Assembly: GCA_902535165.1 (NCBI GenBank)
Contig: CACASE010000007.1
Coordinates: 1-64,000 of the forward strand
DNA length: 64,000 nucleotides
Origin: an uncultured Bacteroidota bacterium
GTDB taxonomy: Bacteria > Bacteroidota > Bacteroidia > Flavobacteriales > Flavobacteriaceae
Direction: 5' to 3'
Shown here: piece after piece, positions 49,772 to 59,383 of the stretch
How the letters are laid out: each line of letters opens with the position of its first letter
Position numbering within the stretch: position 1 is the first letter of the stretch
Notes under the pieces: generated by a model
Database searches by the model: none
What the model was told of the DNA's origin: nothing
The model's input: the letters and a program-made list of their open reading frames with translations, nothing else
Translations under genes and position numbers: made by a program

Positions 49772-51496
49772 ATGCAGATAAAAAATTCAGCTAAGGAATA
49801 CGATGTTATAATCGTAGGCTCTGGGGCTGGTGGTGGAATGGCCACAAAAATTCTTTCCGAAGCAGGGTTGTCAGTAGCTGTTGTTGAGGCTGGACCGTAT
49901 TATGACCCAGCTAATCCAGAACAAATGACTCAGTTAAAATGGGCATGGCATTCACCTAGGCGTGGTGCAGGCACCAGAAGATTTTTTGGTGATTATGATC
50001 AAGCGTATGGTGGATGGGAAATAGATGGTGAACCATATGGTCAAGTTGGTGATACTGATTTTAAATGGTTTAGATCAAGAATGCTCGGTGGTAGAACAAA
50101 CCACTGGGGAAGAATTTCTTTAAGGTTTGGACCGAATGATTTTAAAAGAAAAAGTATTGATGGTCTTGGTGAAAATTGGCCAATTTCTTATGATGATATC
50201 AAACCTTATTACGATAAGGTTGATAAATTAATTGGAGTTTTCGGAACAAAAGAAAACATGTATAACGAACCTGATGGATTTTTTCTTCCTCCCCCTAAAC
50301 CAAGACTTCATGAGCTCTTTTATATTAAAGGTGCAAGAAAAAGTAATGTTAAAGTAATTCCGTCAAGACTCTCGGTTGTAACAAAAAGGATTAATAATGA
50401 TAGAGGAGTTTGTTATTACTGTAATGGTTGTGCAAGAAGTTGTAATGTATATGCCGACTTTTCCTCTGGATCATGTTTGATTTTTCCAGCACAAAAATCT
50501 GGTGGTCAAATTGATCTTTATGTAAACTCAATGGTTCGGACTGTAACTACAAACGATGAGGGAAAAGCTACTGGTGTTTCATTTATTGACAAAGAAGAAA
50601 ATAAAGAATACAAATTAAAAGGAAAAGTCGTTGTATTAGCAGCATCTGCATGTAGTTCCGCAAGAATTCTTCTAAATTCAAAGTCAAAACAGCATCCTAA
50701 TGGATTAGGAAATAGCAGTGACCTAATTGGTAAGTACTTGCATGATTCAACGGGTGGTGATATGATGGCCTTTATCCCAGAACTCATTGATAGAAAAACA
50801 TATAATGAAGATGGTGTTGGAGGAATGCATGTTTACTCTCCTTGGTGGCTTGACAACAAAAAATTAGATTTCCCAAGAGGATACCACATTGAGGTTTGGG
50901 GTGGAATGGGTAATCCAACATACGGAACAGGTTTCAATGTTAACAGTTTTAACAAATTCTTCGGGATAAATAAGGCTGGTGGATATGGAGATGTTTTAAG
51001 ATCAGACATGAAAAAGTATTATGGTTCTACAATTGGTATTTCTGGAAGAGGAGAGTCTGTAGCGCAAAAGACAAACTACTGTGAAATTGACCCAACTAAA
51101 GTTGATAAATATGGCGTTCCAACTTTAAGATTCAATTATAAATGGACAGACAATGAAATTAAGCAAGCCAAACACATGCAAGATACTTTTGAAGAAATTA
51201 TTCATAATATGGGTGGCATTCCTCTTTGGGGAAAGCCAGGAAAAGATGCCAATTATGGTTTAAATAAACCTGGATGGATAATTCATGAGGTTGGAACAAC
51301 AAGGATGGGTAATAACCCAAAAACATCTGTAACTAATGAGTTTGAGAGGCTTCACGATGTTAATAATGTATATGTTGTTGATGCAGGCCCATTTGTTTCA
51401 CAAGCTGATAAGAATCCAACATGGACAATTTTAGCACTTGCTTGGAGATCATCAGAACATATTGTCGAGCAATTCAAAAAACAAAATTTTTCATAA
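49772..51496 (+). CDS. GMC family oxidoreductase, no own signal peptide, Cys-rich motif
   Basis: YDVIIVGSGAGGGMATKILSEAGLSVAVVEAGP, LGGRTNHWGRISLR, CYYCNGCARSCNVYADFSSGSC, HEVGTTRMGNNPKTSV. Confidence 0.93.
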   Translation: MQIKNSAKEYDVIIVGSGAGGGMATKILSEAGLSVAVVEAGPYYDPANPEQMTQLKWAWHSPRRGAGTRRFFGDYDQAYGGWEIDGEPYGQVGDTDFKWFRSRMLGGRTNHWGRISLRFGPNDFKRKSIDGLGENWPISYDDIKPYYDKVDKLIGVFGTKENMYNEPDGFFLPPPKPRLHELFYIKGARKSNVKVIPSRLSVVTKRINNDRGVCYYCNGCARSCNVYADFSSGSCLIFPAQKSGGQIDLYVNSMVRTVTTNDEGKATGVSFIDKEENKEYKLKGKVVVLAASACSSARILLNSKSKQHPNGLGNSSDLIGKYLHDSTGGDMMAFIPELIDRKTYNEDGVGGMHVYSPWWLDNKKLDFPRGYHIEVWGGMGNPTYGTGFNVNSFNKFFGINKAGGYGDVLRSDMKKYYGSTIGISGRGESVAQKTNYCEIDPTKVDKYGVPTLRFNYKWTDNEIKQAKHMQDTFEEIIHNMGGIPLWGKPGKDANYGLNKPGWIIHEVGTTRMGNNPKTSVTNEFERLHDVNNVYVVDAGPFVSQADKNPTWTILALAWRSSEHIVEQFKKQNFS

Positions 51497-52201
51497 ATGA
51501 AAAGAAGAGATTCATTAAAAACCATGGCATTAGCATCATTAGGTGCTAGTTTATTTTTGGAGTCATGTTATGGTATAAGTAGAGAGACTATCACCAGGTC
51601 ACTCACCAGATATGAATATGGAAGAACACCTGAAGAGAAAGAAATTGATGATAAACTTTTTGCTCAAAAATTCTTCACAAATGATGAGTTATTGACTTTA
51701 GATAAGTTATGTAATATAATTCTTCCACCTAACGAATTTGGATCAATAAGAGATGCTGAGGTTGTACAATTAATTGAATTTATGGCTAAGGATATTCCAT
51801 CATATCAGGAGCCATTAAGAAATGGTTTGGTATGGATTGACAAAGAATGCAAAACAAGATTTACTAAAATATTTATTGACTGTGAGCTTTCGCAACAAAA
51901 AGAAATTTTAGATGAAATTGCTTATTATAATCCAAATGAAAATATGGATGACCAGTCTGAACCAGTTCAATGGTTCAACTTAGTTAGAAATTTAACTATG
52001 ACTGGTTATTTTACATCTGAAGTGGGTATAAAAGAATTAGGTTATAAAGGTAATTTTCCAAATGTTTGGGATGGTGTTCCACAAGACGTACTTGATCAAT
52101 ATGGTTTAGAGTATGATAAAGAATGGTTGGATAAGTTCGTCGATCAATCTAAAAGGAATATAATTGCTGAGTGGGATGATGATGGAAATCTAATAACATA
52201 A
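51497..52201 (+). CDS. Gluconate 2-dehydrogenase subunit 3 family protein (Tat-type/lipobox N-terminus)
   Basis: MKRRDSLKTMALASLGASLFLESC; FFTNDELLTLDKLCNIILP; abuts GMC gene. Confidence 0.9.
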   Translation: MKRRDSLKTMALASLGASLFLESCYGISRETITRSLTRYEYGRTPEEKEIDDKLFAQKFFTNDELLTLDKLCNIILPPNEFGSIRDAEVVQLIEFMAKDIPSYQEPLRNGLVWIDKECKTRFTKIFIDCELSQQKEILDEIAYYNPNENMDDQSEPVQWFNLVRNLTMTGYFTSEVGIKELGYKGNFPNVWDGVPQDVLDQYGLEYDKEWLDKFVDQSKRNIIAEWDDDGNLIT

Positions 52202-52230
52202 AAAAAGCCACTCTTAAGTGGCTTTTTTTT
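52201..52230 (+). terminator. Intrinsic terminator
   Basis: AAAAAAGCCACTcttaAGTGGCTTTTTTTT. Confidence 0.92.
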
Positions 52231-52247
52231 ATAAATATACTTTTTTA

Positions 52248-52892
52248 CTATTTCACAGGATCCTGATAATCATAATATCCCTCAACAGGAATCATAAGAT
52301 GAGCATATTTAGTTCCAGCATACATCACATATGGTGCACCACTATTAAAATTTGTTGTCTGACCATCAAGTGTACTTGGATCAGCAGGAAATAACATTAA
52401 ATGAGCTCCTGACTCAATCCATTGTCCATCAGCTTTTGCTTTTGCTATTCCTTCTTCATCTGTAACTAGGTACATTCTGTTATCTTCACCAATATCTCCG
52501 TGTAGCATCCATGCCCAACCATCTACTTCAACATCTGGTACTTCACCAACCATAAAAGCCTGAAGCCATGCAAACGAAGCTGCATCGCCAACCATTGGCA
52601 TAGCTTCGTGAGGATCCTTCCATCCGTTTTCAGGATCTGAAGGTGCTCCATTTGGATTACCAGACATAGCTGTCCATCCATTTGTACCCTCTCTTAAAAC
52701 TGTACCATCCGTATCAACTACTGTGCATTCAGCTGCGATAAATGAAGGGGCTGCTGTACTATATGCCCAAATTTTCCACTCAGCAGATGTGTGTGGACCC
52801 TCAGGCTCACCATTAGTTTCAACTTTTTCAACAACTGCTGTTTCGCAAGAAATTAAAAAAATTGTAAGCATAAATAATAATATTTTTTTCAT
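52248..52892 (-). CDS. Conserved-looking hypothetical lipoprotein, function unknown
   Basis: MKKILLFMLTIFLISCET lipobox, W/G/D-rich mature region; no family recognised. Confidence 0.75.
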   Translation of the reverse strand: MKKILLFMLTIFLISCETAVVEKVETNGEPEGPHTSAEWKIWAYSTAAPSFIAAECTVVDTDGTVLREGTNGWTAMSGNPNGAPSDPENGWKDPHEAMPMVGDAASFAWLQAFMVGEVPDVEVDGWAWMLHGDIGEDNRMYLVTDEEGIAKAKADGQWIESGAHLMLFPADPSTLDGQTTNFNSGAPYVMYAGTKYAHLMIPVEGYYDYQDPVK

Positions 52893-52917
52893 AATTAAAT
52901 TTTTATTTAAATATATA

Positions 52918-52946
52918 AAAAAACCCCCATAGAAGGAGGTTTTTTG
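52918..52946 (-). terminator. Likely terminator downstream of tRNA-Phe
   Basis: AACCTCC-ttctat-GGGGGTT with T-tract on the minus strand, one mismatch. Confidence 0.6.
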
Positions 52947-53019
52947 TGGTACCTCGCAGAATCGAACTGCGGACACAAGGATTTTCAGTCCTTTGCTCTA
53001 CCAACTGAGCTAAGGTACC
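52947..53019 (-). tRNA. tRNA-Phe (anticodon GAA)
   Basis: RC GGTACCTTAGCTCAGTTGGTAGAGCAAAGGACTGAAAATCCTTGTGTCCGCAGTTCGATTCTGCGAGGTACCA. Confidence 0.97.
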
Positions 53020-53103
53020 TTTAAAAATTGCAAGAGCAAATATAAACGTTTTAACTAGAAATGTAAAGTTTGAAAAAAACTTGTTTAATTTTACGGAAGT
53101 TTT

Positions 53104-53820
53104 ATGAATCTTCTCATTGACATAGGAAATAGCTTAACTAAAGTTGCAATTTCAAACAATAAAAAAATAATCAAAGAATTTAAATTCAAAAAATTTGAAG
53201 TTTCAGATTTGATTAATATAATAAATGAACATAATATTACATTTTCGGCCCTTTCAAATGTTTCTAAACCTAATGATAGTTTAGTAAAAGCTTTAAAAGA
53301 AAAAACAGTTTTTTTTTCTTTTAATAAAAACACTAAACTTCCATTTATATTGAACCATGACATAAACGAGGTTGGCCATGATAGGCTAGCTTTAATGTGC
53401 GCTGCAAAAAGAGATTTTCCAGATAAGAATGTTTTAGTTATTGATTTAGGAACATGTATTACATATGATATTAAATCATCAGATAATATTTATAATCCTG
53501 GTGGTATTTCCCCTGGATTAAAAATGAGAATAAAGTCTATTTCTCAGGATGCATTTAATTTATTTGAGACTGATCTTGATTATCCAAAAAAATTCATTGC
53601 TGATGATACCAAAACATCTCTTGATATTGGGGTTTTAGGAGGAATAAAATTTGAAATCGAAGGGTTTATAAAGCAATATGAAAGTCTTTTTGATAATTTA
53701 ATTGTTGTAATTACCGGTGGTGACTCAAAATTTTTGTCAGGGAAAATAAAAAACACCATATTTACAAATTCAAATTATATATTTAAAGGATTAGATTATT
53801 TAATCGAATATAACAAGTAA
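53104..53820 (+). CDS. coaX: Type III pantothenate kinase
   Basis: NLLIDIGNSLTKVAI, VGHDRLALMCAAKRDFP, VIDLGTCITYDI, GGISPGLKMR. Confidence 0.92.
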   Translation: MNLLIDIGNSLTKVAISNNKKIIKEFKFKKFEVSDLINIINEHNITFSALSNVSKPNDSLVKALKEKTVFFSFNKNTKLPFILNHDINEVGHDRLALMCAAKRDFPDKNVLVIDLGTCITYDIKSSDNIYNPGGISPGLKMRIKSISQDAFNLFETDLDYPKKFIADDTKTSLDIGVLGGIKFEIEGFIKQYESLFDNLIVVITGGDSKFLSGKIKNTIFTNSNYIFKGLDYLIEYNK

Positions 53821-53821
53821 A

Positions 53822-55072
53822 ATGTATAGAATACTCCTTCTGCTTATCTTTATTTCATCATTTTCATATTCACAGAAATCAAGTTATTCGCCATATTCTT
53901 ATTTTGGTGTTGGAGATACAAATTTTACTGCTACAGTAGAAAATCAAATGATGGGTGGCAACACTATTTATTATGATAGTGTCCATCAAAATATGAATAA
54001 TGCAGCATCTCTTTCTAAATTAAAATTTGTTAATTATTCCGTGGGTGTTGGACTAAAAAGTACTGGGTTTAAGACAGAATCTGATAGAGAATCATCAACT
54101 GCCGCAGGAATCAAATACATTTCAGTTGCGATTCCTACCAAATTATTATCTTTTTCCTTTGGAATTAAACCTCAAACATCCGTTGGTTATTTACTAGAAA
54201 ATGATGATAAATCGCAGACTCCTGCGGAATTAAATAGATTTACAGGTAGTGGTGGATTAAGCAACGCTTTTGTTTCTTTAGGATTTGAGTTGTTTAAGAA
54301 TTGGGGTTTTGGAGTATCTAGTTCTTATGCCTTCGGAAATTTAAATCACTATCATACAAAAATTTTGGAAGGTATTGAACTATACACTACTGTAGCCAGT
54401 GAATCTTCAGTCAGTGGTCTGGATTATAATTTTTCAACTGTATATCAAAAAACATTTGGAGAAAAAATTACTATGTATACTGGCATTGTTTATCAACCTG
54501 AGGCAAGCTATACATCTCAAAATAAACAAGTTATCAGTACTATTAACCCGAATGGAAATTTTGGAGGTGATACTGAAGAAATTGATTTATTATCAATGGG
54601 ATTAAAAGAAACTGATATTAAAATTCCAAAAAGTATGAGTTTTGGATTAGGGCTTGGAGAGGATAAAAAGTGGTTTTTAGGATTAAATTATAAAAAGACA
54701 GATTCTGGAGGTTATAAAAATCAATTGATGTCATTAGACAATGTAGAATTTAAATCATCACAGACCTTTTCTGTTGGTGGTTTTTATCTACCTAAGTATG
54801 ATTCATTTACTAATTATTTAAACACCATTACTTACAGAGCTGGTATAAGATATAAGAGTGGAGGATTGTACATTAATGGTCAGCAAATCAATGAAATTGG
54901 AGTTAATCTGGGTTTTGGCATACCTCTTGCTGGTATTTCAAGCGCAAACCTTGGTTTTGAGTTTGGTCAAAGGGGAACTAGCAAGTCCAGTTTGATAAAA
55001 GAAAATTTTTTCAGTATAAAACTGGGAGTTTCGTTAAATGATTTATGGTTTGTTAGAAGTATGTATAATTAA
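53822..55072 (+). CDS. Predicted outer membrane beta-barrel protein
   Basis: Signal peptide, SSYSPYSYFGVGDTNF, alternating aromatic beta-strand pattern. Confidence 0.75.
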   Translation: MYRILLLLIFISSFSYSQKSSYSPYSYFGVGDTNFTATVENQMMGGNTIYYDSVHQNMNNAASLSKLKFVNYSVGVGLKSTGFKTESDRESSTAAGIKYISVAIPTKLLSFSFGIKPQTSVGYLLENDDKSQTPAELNRFTGSGGLSNAFVSLGFELFKNWGFGVSSSYAFGNLNHYHTKILEGIELYTTVASESSVSGLDYNFSTVYQKTFGEKITMYTGIVYQPEASYTSQNKQVISTINPNGNFGGDTEEIDLLSMGLKETDIKIPKSMSFGLGLGEDKKWFLGLNYKKTDSGGYKNQLMSLDNVEFKSSQTFSVGGFYLPKYDSFTNYLNTITYRAGIRYKSGGLYINGQQINEIGVNLGFGIPLAGISSANLGFEFGQRGTSKSSLIKENFFSIKLGVSLNDLWFVRSMYN

Positions 55073-55082
55073 TTTAATGTAA

Positions 55083-56474
55083 ATGAAATATCTCATAATA
55101 CTTATTTCCTTATTGTATTCAAACATTTTATTGTCTCAATCTGCTGATGACTGTATGTCCAACTTATCAATATTTGCTGAGTATTACAAGGTAAAAAATT
55201 ATGATTCTGCATATGAGCCATGGATGGAAGTACGAAAAAATTGCCCCAAAATAAATGTAGCCATTTATACCTATGGAAAAAGAATGCTTGAAAATTTTAT
55301 AAAAGAGAGCTTGAAAAAAGGCGATGAAGGAGTTGCCGATGCAAAAAAATATCAGCAGGATTTATTAGATCTATATGATGAGTGGTTAATAAATTTTCCT
55401 GAGTACAGGGGTAGAAAGATAGTTGGAGAGATTATTTCTAATAAAGCTCAAGTGATGGTTGATTACAAATTAGCTTCAAATCAAGAAATATATAATATTT
55501 TCAACAATGCATACACTGAAGACAGGTCTAGTTTTGATGATCCAAAGCCATTATATAATTATTTTAAAGTTTATTTCCAACTATACAAGGAAGGGTCAGT
55601 AACAATGGAAGAAATTTTTGATAAATATGAAGAAATATCTGAAAGATTTGAGGAAGTTATTGATGGTTATTCAAAGCAGTTAGATATCATTATAAAGAAA
55701 GAAGAATCTGGACAAAAACTTTCCTCCAGAGAGAGCTCAAACAAAAGAGCTTATGGAATAAATTCTACTGCTTCATCTACATATTTAAAAAATTTAAATG
55801 CAATTATTGCCAAGGAGTCAACATGCGAAAATTTAATTCCACTTTACAGAAAAAATCTTGAAGAGAATAAGGCCAACCCTGTTTGGTTAAATAGAGCAGC
55901 TAGCAGAATGGACAGCAAAGATTGTTCAGATGATCCACTTTTCGTGGAATTAGTAGAATTGTTACATAACTTAAATCCATCTGCAAATTCAGCTTATTAT
56001 TTAGGATTATTAAATGACAAAAAAGGTAATAATCAAGAAGCACTTAATTTTTATAATGAATCTATTGAATTAGAAACTGATAATATTAAAAAAGCTAGGA
56101 TTTCATATAAGATTGCAACAAAATTTAAAAACACAAAACAATTTTCTAAATCTAGAAGCTATGCTAGAGCTGCACTTGATTACCAACCCTCAATGGGCAG
56201 AGCTTATTTACTAATTTCTAATCTATATGCATCGAGTGCAAATAATTGTGGTACTTCACAATTTGATAAAAGAGCTGTTTATTGGTTAGCTGCTAAAGAA
56301 GCTAGAAAAGCAGCCTCTGTTGACCCAACAATTAGGAGAACAGCTGTTAAAACAGCAGAAAGCTACGAGGGCAGAGCACCTACTAAGACTGACATTTTTA
56401 CTGAGGGCAATGCAGGTGCTGTAATATCTTTTAAATGCTGGATTGGCTTGTCCGTTACAGTACCATCATTATAG
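55083..56474 (+). CDS. Tetratricopeptide repeat protein, exported
   Basis: SAYYLGLLNDKKGNNQEALNFYNESIELE TPR-like repeats; signal peptide. Confidence 0.8.
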   Translation: MKYLIILISLLYSNILLSQSADDCMSNLSIFAEYYKVKNYDSAYEPWMEVRKNCPKINVAIYTYGKRMLENFIKESLKKGDEGVADAKKYQQDLLDLYDEWLINFPEYRGRKIVGEIISNKAQVMVDYKLASNQEIYNIFNNAYTEDRSSFDDPKPLYNYFKVYFQLYKEGSVTMEEIFDKYEEISERFEEVIDGYSKQLDIIIKKEESGQKLSSRESSNKRAYGINSTASSTYLKNLNAIIAKESTCENLIPLYRKNLEENKANPVWLNRAASRMDSKDCSDDPLFVELVELLHNLNPSANSAYYLGLLNDKKGNNQEALNFYNESIELETDNIKKARISYKIATKFKNTKQFSKSRSYARAALDYQPSMGRAYLLISNLYASSANNCGTSQFDKRAVYWLAAKEARKAASVDPTIRRTAVKTAESYEGRAPTKTDIFTEGNAGAVISFKCWIGLSVTVPSL

Positions 56475-56477
56475 TTT

Positions 56478-57008
56478 TTGAAAAATTTTCTTTTCATAAT
56501 AGCTATTTCATTTTTATCATGTGAGAATAATTTTAGGGAGGTCTTAGAGATAAATAAAGAAAATAAAATTCCAGTTGGAGTTACAAACAACTTTGTTTTA
56601 AAATATTCAGACTCAGCAAAGGTTAAAGCAATACTTGAGTCGCCTAAAAATGTAGATTTTACAAACCAGCCTTTTCCATACTCTGAATTTCCTAATGGGT
56701 TAAAAATCGAGTTTTTTGATTCATTTAGCGGCTCAACTATTGTTAGCTCAGATTATGGAGTTGTTTATTATCAAACTAAAATGGTTAGTCTTGAAGGTAA
56801 TGTAAAGATCGTTTCACCAGATGGTTCTTCAATTTTATCTCCTCAAATTTATTGGGACCCTGATGAGGAATGGTTATTTACTGAAAAAAATATAGTATTT
56901 TCAGGAAATGATTATGCTATTAAAGCATCTAAATTAGATGCTGATAAATCATTTACATTATTAAAGACTGGTCAGTTAAATGGAAATTTTTTATTTGAAG
57001 ATAATTAA
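56478..57008 (+). CDS. lptC: LPS export ABC transporter periplasmic protein LptC-like
   Basis: Lipobox SFLSCEN; YPYSEFPNGLKIEFFDS...SSDYGVVYYQTKMVSLEGNVKIVSPDGSSILSPQIYWD. Confidence 0.85.
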   Translation: MKNFLFIIAISFLSCENNFREVLEINKENKIPVGVTNNFVLKYSDSAKVKAILESPKNVDFTNQPFPYSEFPNGLKIEFFDSFSGSTIVSSDYGVVYYQTKMVSLEGNVKIVSPDGSSILSPQIYWDPDEEWLFTEKNIVFSGNDYAIKASKLDADKSFTLLKTGQLNGNFLFEDN

Positions 57009-57202
57009 TGAAGTATTATAAAATTTCTGAATATTTATATCTTGTTATTGGTTCTGTTATACTAGTTGATCTAGTTTTATTCAAAGACTCAATTACTGAC
57101 AATCTTCCACTATTATTTTTCTGTATATTATCTTTTTCAATGTATTTTTTTAGAAGATATTACAGAATTAAGTTCAATAAAAGAAATAAAAACAAACAAT
57201 AG
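57008..57202 (+). CDS. Small two-TM hypothetical membrane protein
   Basis: Two hydrophobic segments, overlaps the lptC stop. Confidence 0.65.
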   Translation: MKYYKISEYLYLVIGSVILVDLVLFKDSITDNLPLLFFCILSFSMYFFRRYYRIKFNKRNKNKQ

Positions 57203-57274
57203 ACTAAATATTAATAAAATTTAGTTGTGGATTCTTTAAGTAATATTTGTATTTTCGTTACCCAATTTTGAAAT

Positions 57275-59383
57275 ATGGCAGTACTAGGTAATCTTAGAAA
57301 AAATTCATTTGTTCTTATAGCAGTAATAGGAATGGCATTATTTGCTTTCGTAATTGCCGGTGTATTTGATGGTAGTGGATTTCAATCTCAAGAGCCAATT
57401 GGTAAAGTAAACGGTGAGGAACTCTCAATTTCAGATTTCAGAAATCAAATGGATGTCCTTAAAAAATCATATAATTTTAATGATTTACAAGCTTTGACAA
57501 CTGCATGGGATGAATCTGTTAGAATAGAATTATTAAATCAGGAAATTAATGAACTAGGAATTGGGTCATCATCTGATCATCTTGAATATTTTTTATCACA
57601 AAGTCCTAGTTTTAATTCAGATGAACGCTTTATTAATGATGCAGGACTATTTGATGTTAATAAGTTCTCAAATTTTATTTCCGAGCTAAAAGAGATCAAT
57701 CCTGAGGCTTATTTTCAATGGAGTAACCAAGAAAATCAATTTAATAATCAAATAAAAGCTAATACTTATTTTAATTTGATTTCATCTGGTTTAAATTCAA
57801 CTTTTTTTGAGGGTAAAAAACAATATTCCACATCTAATTCTAATGCAAATATTTCATTTGTTAAAATACCTTATTCTTTTATACCTGACTCACTCGTTTC
57901 TGTAAAGAATTCGGATATTTCTAAATATATCAAAGATAACCCAGAAGATTTTGAACAAGAATCAACCAGAAGTATTGATTATGTAATTTTTGATGAGTCC
58001 CCATCAAAAAAAGATCAAAATGATTTAAGATTAAGATTAGAAAACCTTTTAAATGAAAGAGAGGAATATAATCAAGTTTCAAAGCTTAATGAAGTTGTTC
58101 CTGGTTTTTTAACTACCTCTGATTTAGAATTATTTTTAAGTGAAAATTCAGATATTCCATATGACTCTATTTACAGACCAAAGGGATTTTTTAGCTCTGA
58201 TCATGCCCAAATGATTTTTAATCTTGATAATAATAAAACTTATGGTCCATACACTGACGGTGAGTTTCTTAAATATTCAAAAATGATTGATAAAAAAAGA
58301 AACGGTAATGTTAGAGCCAGCCATATACTTGTTTCATACCAGGGTGCGCAAGGTGCTTCGTTAGAAATTACAAGAACCAAAGAAGATGCGAGAAAAGAAG
58401 CTAGTAGAATTTTAAATTTAGCCAGAACTAATCCTGACAGTTTCTCAAGCTATGCTCTGGAATTTTCAGATGGGCCATCCAAATCAAATGGTGGAGATTT
58501 AGGTTTTTTTCAAGAGGGCATGATGGTTAAACCCTTTAATGATTATGTTTTTTCTAACAGAATCGGTAGAATAGGGTTAGTGGAGACAGATTTTGGTTTT
58601 CATGTAATTAAGGTTGTTGCGAAAGAAGATGTTGTTTTAGTTGGAACGATAGGTCTTAAAAATATTCCATCCGACAGAACCAGTGATTCTATATTTAATA
58701 TTGCCTCTAAGTTTGAAATTGACTTAGGAAAAAGTATTGATATTAATAAAACAGCAGCTGATTTAGATTTTGAGATTAAATCTTTAAATAGTATTGGAGA
58801 GCTTGATCACGATCTTCCTAACATGGAGAATCAAAGAAGATTGGTTCAATGGTTGTTCAATGAAGACTCAAATGTTGGTGATTACAAAAGATTTGATTTG
58901 TCTGAAGGAGGGTTTGTAATTGTACAGATTAATGACAAACAAGATAAAGGATTGATGCCAGCTAGATTAGCTACATTGACTGTAACGCCAATTCTTAAAA
59001 ATCAGAAAAAAGCTGAAATGATTATCAGTGAAAATAAAAAGTATACAACATTAGAAGATTTATCAGCAATTAATAATCTTGAAATTATTAATGTATCAGC
59101 CTTGAATCAGATCACACCTGTGGTCTCTCAAGCTGGTTTTGAACCTAAACTTGTTGGAACTGCATTTGGTCTTAAAATTGGTGAGACTTCAAAGTTAATT
59201 GAGGGTGAAACGGGGGTATATTTGGTTAAGCTGAATAGTTTAAATAGTGTAGATGAAATAGAATCATACTCCGCATTTGAAAATCAATTGACAAGTAAAT
59301 TAAGAACTAATCTTGATTTCAATATAGTTCAGAGCTTAAAAAAATCTGCTGATGTGGTTGATAATAGGAGCGATTACTATTAG
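57275..59383 (+). CDS. Membrane-anchored peptidylprolyl isomerase (SurA/PpiD type)
   Basis: N-terminal TM then GKVNGEELSISDFRNQMD; RASHILVSYQG...SDGPSKSNGGDLGFFQEGMMVKPFNDYVF. Confidence 0.93.
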   Translation: MAVLGNLRKNSFVLIAVIGMALFAFVIAGVFDGSGFQSQEPIGKVNGEELSISDFRNQMDVLKKSYNFNDLQALTTAWDESVRIELLNQEINELGIGSSSDHLEYFLSQSPSFNSDERFINDAGLFDVNKFSNFISELKEINPEAYFQWSNQENQFNNQIKANTYFNLISSGLNSTFFEGKKQYSTSNSNANISFVKIPYSFIPDSLVSVKNSDISKYIKDNPEDFEQESTRSIDYVIFDESPSKKDQNDLRLRLENLLNEREEYNQVSKLNEVVPGFLTTSDLELFLSENSDIPYDSIYRPKGFFSSDHAQMIFNLDNNKTYGPYTDGEFLKYSKMIDKKRNGNVRASHILVSYQGAQGASLEITRTKEDARKEASRILNLARTNPDSFSSYALEFSDGPSKSNGGDLGFFQEGMMVKPFNDYVFSNRIGRIGLVETDFGFHVIKVVAKEDVVLVGTIGLKNIPSDRTSDSIFNIASKFEIDLGKSIDINKTAADLDFEIKSLNSIGELDHDLPNMENQRRLVQWLFNEDSNVGDYKRFDLSEGGFVIVQINDKQDKGLMPARLATLTVTPILKNQKKAEMIISENKKYTTLEDLSAINNLEIINVSALNQITPVVSQAGFEPKLVGTAFGLKIGETSKLIEGETGVYLVKLNSLNSVDEIESYSAFENQLTSKLRTNLDFNIVQSLKKSADVVDNRSDYY

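Noticed and set aside
52893-52976. N-terminal extension of the 52248 ORF
   Set aside because: Extension (MSAVRFCEVPQ...) is read antisense through tRNA-Phe and its terminator; the lipoprotein start MKKILLFMLTIFLISC at 52892 is far more plausible
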